DNA from: Platynereis dumerilii
Lineage: Eukaryota; Annelida; Polychaeta; Phyllodocida; Nereididae
Assembly (NCBI GenBank): GCA_026936325.1
Contig: JAPTHN010000003.1
Span: 81,271,006 to 81,335,005 of the forward strand
Direction of reading: 5' to 3'
Length of the DNA stretch: 64,000 bases
This document shows positions 57,518-64,000 of the stretch, in pieces. Both the position numbers and the translations under genes were made by a program. The notes under the pieces were generated by a model that ran no database searches, was not told where the DNA came from, and worked only from the letters and a program-made list of their open reading frames with translations. How positions within the stretch are numbered: the first letter of the stretch is position 1; every line of letters begins with the position of its first letter.

Positions 57518-60500
57518 CTGCAAGTGAGCAAAATGATTATTTGATGTAATATTCACCTACACCTTATAGATAGGTAGATATATGGTAAGTGCAGCCGTCT
57601 GACTCTAAGCCCAGTTCTGGGCACTCACAAAGATTGATTGATGAGATGGGAGAGAAAATGAGAATCCTCAACATGTCACATATTTACCCCATGTAAGAGA
57701 TCTCTCGCTTTCTCAGCACATAAACTTAATATATAAGAGGCTGCCAATTTAATATTTCATCCAGAGGACATCGAACTGGACATTCAGCTTTAAAGCAAAT
57801 GATGACCCGGTGACTTACTTTGGTCTTCTCACATGTGACCAGTTTTTGTTTCTTCAAGACCTGTATGACGGCCACTTTAGCTTCAAGGAGAGCCAGTCGC
57901 ATTCCAATGCAGTTCCTTGGGCCGTATCCAAAGGGCATCCAGTCAAAAGGACCCCGGTTCTTCTTTGCTTCTGGAGTAAACCTAAAATAATGATATTGAT
58001 ACGAATCTGAAGCATTTATGTCATCCAATATATATATAGGACCAACACATGAAATAATGTTACTGCAGAAAACTTCGTTAAAGCTTTTGATAATGAATTA
58101 ATGCAGATGATTTTAGAATATACAAGTGGTTTTCAAATACCTTTCAGGATCGAAGACTTCAGGGTTAGGCCATCTCTTCTCATCAAATTGTAGTGATATT
58201 GATGGAACTATGATGATGTCTCCCTTCTTGAACTGTACTCCCTCAATTGTAATGTCTCTTTCACAGACTCTGTCGAACCTGATGATGAAAGATCAATGAG
58301 GAATTTGCGTATATTTATAGTCAAACATAATTAACTTGCAGCTTCTCAGATCGACAAACCCAACCAATTTTCTGCCTTTGATGCAAAAAAATCAGCTTTC
58401 TGGGATTATCCAAATTTCTTATCTAATTGACAAAATAAACAGTTGAGATTACAGATTTTTTTCTCTTCCTACCTACAGTCAGACCAAGAATTATTCAGAC
58501 GCTTACTGTTTTGTTATTATCTTAAGGAATTACCAAGTAAACCAATAAAACATGCAATTGAAAACATCCTTGGCATTGCATATAACCTGCACAAAACAAA
58601 TTTATTGCAAATTGTCAAGAAATGTGGTGAAAAAAGCTACTTTTGTTAACCTAATACACCAAAACTTATTCAGACACTTTAACAATGTTGTAGAAAGTGA
58701 ACTATTTACTATTATTTGTTAGTATTTGTATCAAAATAATGTTCAAAAACTACCTGGGGACCATTATGACTGCATAGAATGACAGGTGTGACCATCAATT
58801 GAGAAAATTAGGATAAATATTGGAGATAAACATTACATCCAGTTTATCACATTTCCATGCACTCTTTAACCTCAAACATGCCTTGCATTGATTCAAATTG
58901 CTTTAGTTTACCTTAGACTTGTATTCTGAAAACTTTGAGTCACAATATAAAACATTGGAGACCGCATACTAAGTTCAGTGCACTTTTGCATTTATTTGTC
59001 CAATTTTACCAAAACAAAAACATGTCCATGTGGCACCAAAATCTAAGAAATTTTCGGAAAGCAAGATTCATTATCTATTTCAAGCTATATTCCATGCATG
59101 ATCTGAACAGCAACTCAATGGCACACTCTGAACTTCATTTGGGAAGGGGGCAAAGATGTGTTTCTGCTGCCTCAATGCTATTCCAATGCAATTCCATTGG
59201 AGATTGCTCCATGAAAGCACACTATAATTTTAGTATGGCATATCATTTGTAAACAACTGGCGTAAATTGGCAATCCTGTATATACAATAGAGTGAACAAC
59301 CTTAGGAAGGCCATGCAATTTTATTTTAAGTGATTTGATGGATTGCAGTGGCTCAGTGGACAAGAATTCAGAAAGCAGTTGGAGCCAAAAACAAAAGCAA
59401 AATACCAAAGTTCATAAAATTTTTCAAGTAAGCCTGTATTTTAATTTTATTTTGATAGAACAGTTAACAATTGTCATTTTATGATATTCTGAAATATTTC
59501 CAATTGATAGCTAACAAATTTCAGCCACATTAGCCAGGCAAATGTGATAAACTGAATCAGATGTTTTTCTCACATATTCATCAACATTTTCTTAACTGAT
59601 GATCAGGTCTGTCATCCAATGTGGCCACAATGATCACATGGTAGTTTATTGGCAATATTTGGGATAAATATTAGTAAATAGTTAAGTTTCTAAATTTTTG
59701 TACAAGTGTCTGAATAATTTCTGGTTCCTGATATCGACAAAAGTAACTATTTTCGCCTGAATTTGTGACAGTTGGCAATAAATTTGTATTGGACAGGTTT
59801 CACCTAATACCAAAGATGATTTTGACTGCATGTTTCATTGCTTACTTTGCAATTCTTTAAAATAATAACAAAACAGCAAGCGTCTGAATAATTCTCGGTC
59901 TGACTGTATACCACCCAGCGAAAAAGTGCCTCAGGAAGATACAGAAAGCTAAAAATCAATGTCTGGCCTACCTGGTCACTATCAAGGGGCAAGGAAAAAA
60001 AGAAAAATCAGTAATGTAACAATGTTGCCATCTTTGTTAGTACCTTCTTGTTATCTAATCCACAAAATAAATAAACAAAGAAGTATTGATTATTATATCT
60101 TCAATATATGTACAAGAAACAGTACTCACATTGGTGCTGGAGGGTACACTCGCAAGGTTTCAGATATGCACATGTCCAAATATTGCATCTTGGTGATATC
60201 ATTATAGTCAATGTCGTCCTTATAAATCAAATAAATCAAATCAGTTTAATTATATGGCGCATCTTACACAGAAAAAATGTTCAGATGCACTTTACAGTTG
60301 TATATAAATAAAATTCAGTAAAATATTAATTAGTATAATAGTAAAATATCAAAATGTGATGAAACACAAAGGGAACTATTTTAATTGGCAATGAAGACTA
60401 TAGTGACAGAAGAAGTCCTTCGGCTGTTAATGTTTTTGGCTTAACAACACATTCAAGAGAAACCTAGAAGTAGCAGAAGCCTAATTAAATTAATCGTACC

Positions 60501-63500
60501 TTATCACCAGCAACATCTTGGATTTCCTGAAACAACTTTTCCTGGATTTCTTGTTCAATAGCCAAAGTATAAAGCAAGAGAGACATCAAAATGCCAGTGG
60601 TGTCATACCCAGCCAAGAAAACCAACACTCCATTGGCAGTGATCTCCGACATTTTCAGTCCTGAAATGAATTAATATTAAAAACATAGAATTATTATAGG
60701 CCAAACCTTTTCCAACATCCTACTTCTGATGCTGATGTAGGTACATATATTATACAACTTATTAGGCCTACATGAAAAGTATGCGTCATGCCTGATCTTT
60801 ATTTCAAGACATTTCTCAAAGAATTTGTTGTATTTTTCCATTTGAATAATCTATTTTCATTTTGCCATTTTCTGAAATGTTTTAATTTGCCAAAACCCTG
60901 ACATGTAAAAGGGGCCCTTTAACAACAAAATGTATATTTCATTGAGGTACTCCCCGATCAACAATCAAGATTATCCTTATTCTTTTCATTAGGGGCCGAC
61001 CAGACGATAGTTTTTTTTCGTACGCGATGCATCGATGAGCAATTTTTTTTACATGCGGACGTGCGACAAACTTTTTTATCGCTATTTTAACATTATGGTA
61101 CCCTAGCTACAGGGGAAACAAACTTTTTTTTATGTGCTCAACAAACTTCTTTTTTCTGTGTCAAATGGGAAACAAACTTTTTTGTCACCGAAAGTTCATG
61201 GCCCGCCCCCCCCCCCCCCCAACGATCATCCGGTCGGCCCCCAAGTCATGCAATTGCCGTATTGAAAATACACAAATTATAAGAATCCACTTCATTAACA
61301 TCCCTTAATTTTAGACGATCACATTGTATTTTACAAATTTCATAATAAACGATGTAGCAAATTCTACATGTTCATCAGTGTCAATACCCCGCAAAATGTC
61401 CAATAATATGGCAATATAAACTATACAATATTCTTGATAATTTTAATTTTACCAATACAAAGTCAAAATAAAAGTATCCTAACATCAAAGAACAAGATCA
61501 TTAAATGTATATTAGATATAATTAAGTGAAACTTTACAGCACACCTCCTTTGGCATTCTTCTCGTAAGTTGCTCCAAATTCCTCATTTTCTTTCCTCTGT
61601 TCTTCTGTGATATCTAAATTGTGAGCATTCATCATCAACTGCAGTAGATCGGTATTTCCTCCGGGCATTGACTTCTTTGTTTCCATGGCCTGAATTGTGA
61701 CCTGAATAAAAACGCAATTGGGCATTTCCGTAAAGTCCGATTTGCAAGATTCCACACTTTAACAGCTCTACTATAGCCCTACCATTACACCTCAGCTATT
61801 TCGTTGTTAAACAGGGATGAGGCCATGGAGGTGATAGGGGTATCAGGCAAACCATCAATCAAAGCTCCAAGTGCAACAGGAGCTGAGCTACACGGCAGAA
61901 TGTCATCGTGTCAGACGTACTCACACGGTGTACCTACGTCAAAATGTCAAATCTGTAAATAGGACTTTATAGAATTGCCCAACTCATATATAGTTATTAC
62001 CATATCTTTTTTTTGTTCTTGTTTGTTCTTTATGAGGTCATTTCCCTATATTTCCCGCGTAATTCTGTATGACTCAAACTTTTACTGAGGTCATATTCAA
62101 CACTTGCAATGCTATCACGACATGAGTCACATCACTCATTACTGAGCTCAAAAGTGACAGAAGTTACCCAATGACAGATTGACAGTTAATCTCAACATGA
62201 TAAGTAGGGCCTATTGTGATGCGTCATTAATGTCCAAAAACAGCTTTGAAATGTATATTCGAATTTCTTCGACTGTAACAAAACCATTGGACTTTTCATT
62301 CGTTGATATGACATTAATCTCTTGGTCTGATTCTTGAGACCGATCAGATTGCCCACAGTTTGCTGCATGAACCACATACATGTATAGGGTTTTCACCATG
62401 GGAGAGGGAATATGTGATAAACACATATTCCTGATCCCATTGTGAATAACCGGCTTATACCACAAGACAAACAGTCAAACATGAGATGATAAGTGTACAA
62501 CAAAGAATATGGGAATTATCGTCCGGAAATACTGGCATGTGAATGGCTGACAGAGGTGTTGAATGGTATAAAAATACCCGCTGACGCAAGTGCCACCCTC
62601 GGCCACAGATGCTGCTGTTTCAATACTAATTTAATTGTCATCAAGTTTTAAAAAAGATGACCTCTAAGGTCACAGAAGTAGTTCAGGGTCATTCACGTCA
62701 GGAGGCATTGAAGGTCTTGCAGTGATGCACAATCCCTGTGAATTTGGCGATCCATGGTTCAGTACAAATGCAGTTATGTTATACACAGGCTGTTCACAAA
62801 TATGGCTACTGAGGTCACAGAAAAAGGTCAAGGTCACTCATGCCAGAACTCCTTCAATGTTTTTCTGTAATACACAATCCCAATTAGTTTGGTTGTCATG
62901 AGATCAATATTTAACTGGAGTTATCATGTACACTAGTTTTTCACAAATATGGCTACCAAGGTCAAAGAAATAGTTCAAGGTCACTCATGTCAGAATTCCT
63001 ACAAGGTCTTATGGTAATACACAATCCCTGTTAGTTAGGTCACAGAAAAAGGTCAGTCGTGTCAGAAGTTCCTCAAGGTATTATGGTAATACACAATCCC
63101 TGTTAGTTTAGTGATCCTAGGATCAATACAACTGGAGTTATTGTGTACACAAGTTTTATCACAAATATGGCCGCCAAGGTCACAGAAATAGGTCAAGGTC
63201 AGTCGTATCAAAACTTCCTCAAGGTATTATGGTAATACACAATCCCTGTTAGTTTAGTGATCCTAGGAGCAGTACAACTGGAGTTATTGTGTACACAAGT
63301 TTTTTTCACAAATATGGCCGCCAAGGTCACAGAAATAGGGCAAGGTCACTCATGTCAGAACTCCTTCAAGGCCTCACAGTGATACACAATCCCTATTAGT
63401 TTGGTGATCCTAGGATCAATACCATTGGAGTTTTCATGTACATAAGTTTTTCACAAATATGCCCGCCAAGGTCACAGAAATAGGTCAAGGTCACTCATGT

Positions 63501-63794
63501 CAGAACTCCTTCAAGGTCTTACAGTGATACAAAATCCCTGTTAATTTGGCGATCCTAGGATCAATACAAATTGAGTTACCTTGCAGACAAGGATTGTGGA
63601 CAGACAGCTAGACAGCTAGACAGACAGACAGACAGACGGACGTCGGACGACGCTGCACTCTGCAATAACCAGGCCATGTGAGCATGGCCGAGGGTAAAAA
63701 CCAAACAGTACCTGTTCAAAAAATCCCATTGCATCTTTTGGGAACAGCTGAAGACCCATCTTCCTAGCCACGCCCTTCAGAAATGGGAATAATA
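57443..63794 (-). CDS. CYP3-clan cytochrome P450, 3' seven exons, open, partial
   Basis: Seven exons encode about 288 residues of a CYP3A/thromboxane-synthase-like P450, a haem-thiolate monooxygenase of the ER membrane. In order along the protein: LFPFLKGVARKMGLQLFPKD, MGFFEQ|VTIQAMETKK, the NTDLLQLMMNAHNLDITEEQ region, I-helix AGYDTTG, K-helix ETLR, the FDP-E-R region, haem loop FGYGPRNCIGMRLA, and the end ISAVPRD. All junctions are GT-AG and no stop interrupts the frame. The roughly 215 N-terminal residues lie beyond 64000. Exon lengths equal those of the inverted plus copy, and flanking intron sequence near the haem exon is also shared, so the pair arose by inverted duplication. Substrate cannot be told from sequence. 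Confidence 0.93.
57819..57981 (-). CDS. P450 minus copy, haem-binding exon
   Basis: 163 bp. FTPEAKKNRGPFDWMPFGYG leads into PRNCIGMRLALLEAK, with the cysteine haem ligand. Donor GTAAGT, acceptor ATTTTAG. Confidence 0.96.
58141..58278 (-). CDS. P450 minus copy, FDRVCERDITIEG exon
   Basis: 138 bp, reading FDRVCERDITIEGVQFKKGD and ending WPNPEVFDPER. It differs from the plus copy mainly at ISLQF (VVLHY in plus). Donor GTATTT, acceptor CATCAG. Confidence 0.95.
58476..59906. mobile_element. 1.43-kb Tc1/mariner-type non-autonomous element in P450 intron
   Basis: Begins CAGTCAGACCAAGAATTATT (then CAGACGC) and ends with its inverse; TA flanks both sides (58474-58475, 59907-59908). Inverted arms run at least 50 bp and include TTTTGTTATTAT. 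TTATTCAGACACTT and its inverse recur further in. No transposase frame. Absent from the plus copy's matching intron, which holds a different element. Confidence 0.9.
60130..60218 (-). CDS. P450 minus copy, K-helix exon (ETLR)
   Basis: 89 bp, DDIDYNDITKMQYLDMCISE and TLRVYPPAPM. Donor GTGAGT, acceptor TTATAAG with a weak polypyrimidine tract. Confidence 0.94.
60225..60345. repeat. dispersed AT-rich repeat in intron
   Basis: AAATCAAATAAATCAAATCA followed by GGCGCATCTTACACAG and GATGCACTTTACAG. Of the kind often found at ends of invertebrate dispersed repeats; a loosely similar stretch is at 20600-20690. Confidence 0.3.
60500..60660 (-). CDS. P450 minus copy, I-helix exon (AGYDTTG)
   Basis: 161 bp. 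LKMSEITANGVLVFLAGYDT then TGILMSLLLYTLAIEQEIQE. Acceptor TTTCAG, donor GTACGA. Confidence 0.95.
60992..61242. mobile_element. ~250-bp MITE with GGGGCCGACC ends
   Basis: GGGGCCGACCAGACGAT at the left and ATCATCCGGTCGGCCCC at the right form imperfect terminal inverted repeats. The interior repeats ACAAACTTTTTT and includes an 18-C run. The target duplication is not clear. It sits in the intron between the I-helix exon and the exon at 61545. Confidence 0.8.
61545..61701 (-). CDS. P450 minus copy, VTIQAMETKK exon
   Basis: 157 bp, VTIQAMETKKSMPGGNTDLL then QLMMNAHNLDITEEQRKENE and EFGATYEKNAKG. Acceptor TATTCAG, donor GTGTGC, a less common but valid GT donor. Confidence 0.93.
61760..62639. other. 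intron sequence with dispersed repeat
   Basis: 62505-62580 matches 35860-35940 in the unit B insert (ACAACAAAGAATATGGG ... GAATGGTATAA). The rest shows nothing recognisable. Confidence 0.45.
62640..63600. repeat. ~146-bp tandem repeat array, about 6.5 copies
   Basis: AAGGTCACAGAA and close variants start at about 62666, 62811, 62958, 63036, 63176, 63323 and 63468. Spacing is 140-147 bp, with one shortened unit of 78 bp. Each unit runs AAATATGGC.GCCAAGGTCAC, GGTCAAGGTCACTCATGTCA, ACAATCCCTGTTAGTTTGGT and GATCCTAGGATCAATAC. TCAAGGTCA or a one-base variant occurs in most units. Located in the first visible intron of the minus P450; the plus copy's matching intron lacks it. Confidence 0.93.
63601..63695. 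repeat. (CAGA)n stretch and end of the array element
   Basis: GACAGACAGACAGACAGACG is followed by GACGTCGGACGACG and by a hairpin-capable GGCCATGTGAGCATGGCC. An AGACAGACGGACG run next to GGTCAAGGTCA-rich repeats is a combination I recall from invertebrate repeats, so array and run are probably one element. Confidence 0.75.
63712..63794 (-). CDS. P450 minus copy, first visible exon
   Basis: 83 bp, LFPFLKGVARKMGLQLFPKD then AMGFFEQ. Acceptor TTTCAG, donor GTACTG. It retains E where the plus copy has a stop. The preceding exon is beyond the window edge; 63795-64000 is intron. Confidence 0.93.
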
Positions 63795-64000
63795 CTGAAA
63801 TTGACAAAATTTGATAAATCTAAACCCAGACAATGGAGACAATTTCAAAAGTACAATTCATTTTTGAAATGAAGACTTTCAGCTTATTGTCCTATAGCAA
63901 AACAAAAATTATATAAGAGGTAGGCCAGACTTAGCACTAGAATTCAATTATGGAGTTTTGAGGACTTCATTCAAAAGGAAAATCCCTGGCTCAATAGCCA

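Noticed and set aside
57245-57544. 99-codon plus frame next to the minus P450
   Set aside because: Antisense to the P450 last exon and 3' UTR.
1-64000. LTR retroelement, endogenous virus, Polinton, CRISPR array, rRNA or bacterial-type operon
   Set aside because: Looked for paired LTRs, reverse transcriptase, integrase or capsid frames, regular spacer arrays and long clustered frames; none seen apart from the Penelope-like fragment.

Overview
This is animal (metazoan) nuclear DNA, AT-rich, with almost no coding sequence and very dense repeats. The only gene I recognise with confidence is a spliced CYP3-clan cytochrome P450, present as two inverted copies at the right end. Intron-exon structure with GT-AG junctions, tRNA-derived SINE, Penelope-like, Tc1/mariner-like and hAT-like relics, and foldback MITEs fit a marine invertebrate. 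An invertebrate deuterostome such as an echinoderm or hemichordate is my guess; the species cannot be read from the sequence.

Layout. 1-530 is a 39-bp minisatellite. 621-2336 holds two DNA-transposon relics built from short phrases repeated in both orientations. 2340-13340 is a loose array of diverged ~1-kb repeats, interrupted by MITEs (3629-4139, 5974-6460) and a Penelope-like fragment (10274-10850, minus). 13555-18450 is a 4.9-kb element with ~690-bp terminal inverted repeats. 18621-18780 is a small hAT-like MITE.

From about 19.8 to 51.33 kb the window is a macro-repeat: four head-to-tail units (A, B, C, D) of roughly 8-10 kb, D cut short. Some landmarks also recur at ~17 kb, pointing to a two-unit duplication step. 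Single units carry private insertions. B holds a 2.1-kb element with a 121-bp higher-order repeat, a CpG-rich NRF1-type promoter-like patch and an exon-like open segment on the minus strand. C has a 177-bp MITE and a LINE-like tail. A has a 582-bp MITE. C and D share a foldback mariner-type element.

From 51.4 to 63.8 kb two CYP3-like P450 copies face each other tail to tail. The plus copy (51435-56118) lacks its N-terminal exons and has in-frame stops in two consecutive exons, so it is probably a pseudogene. The minus copy (57443-63794) is open in all seven visible exons, and its 5' exons lie beyond the window. All seven shared exons are identical in length between the copies. Introns of each copy gained different transposons after the duplication. 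One intron of the minus copy carries a ~146-bp tandem array rich in TCAAGGTCA nuclear-receptor-type half sites.
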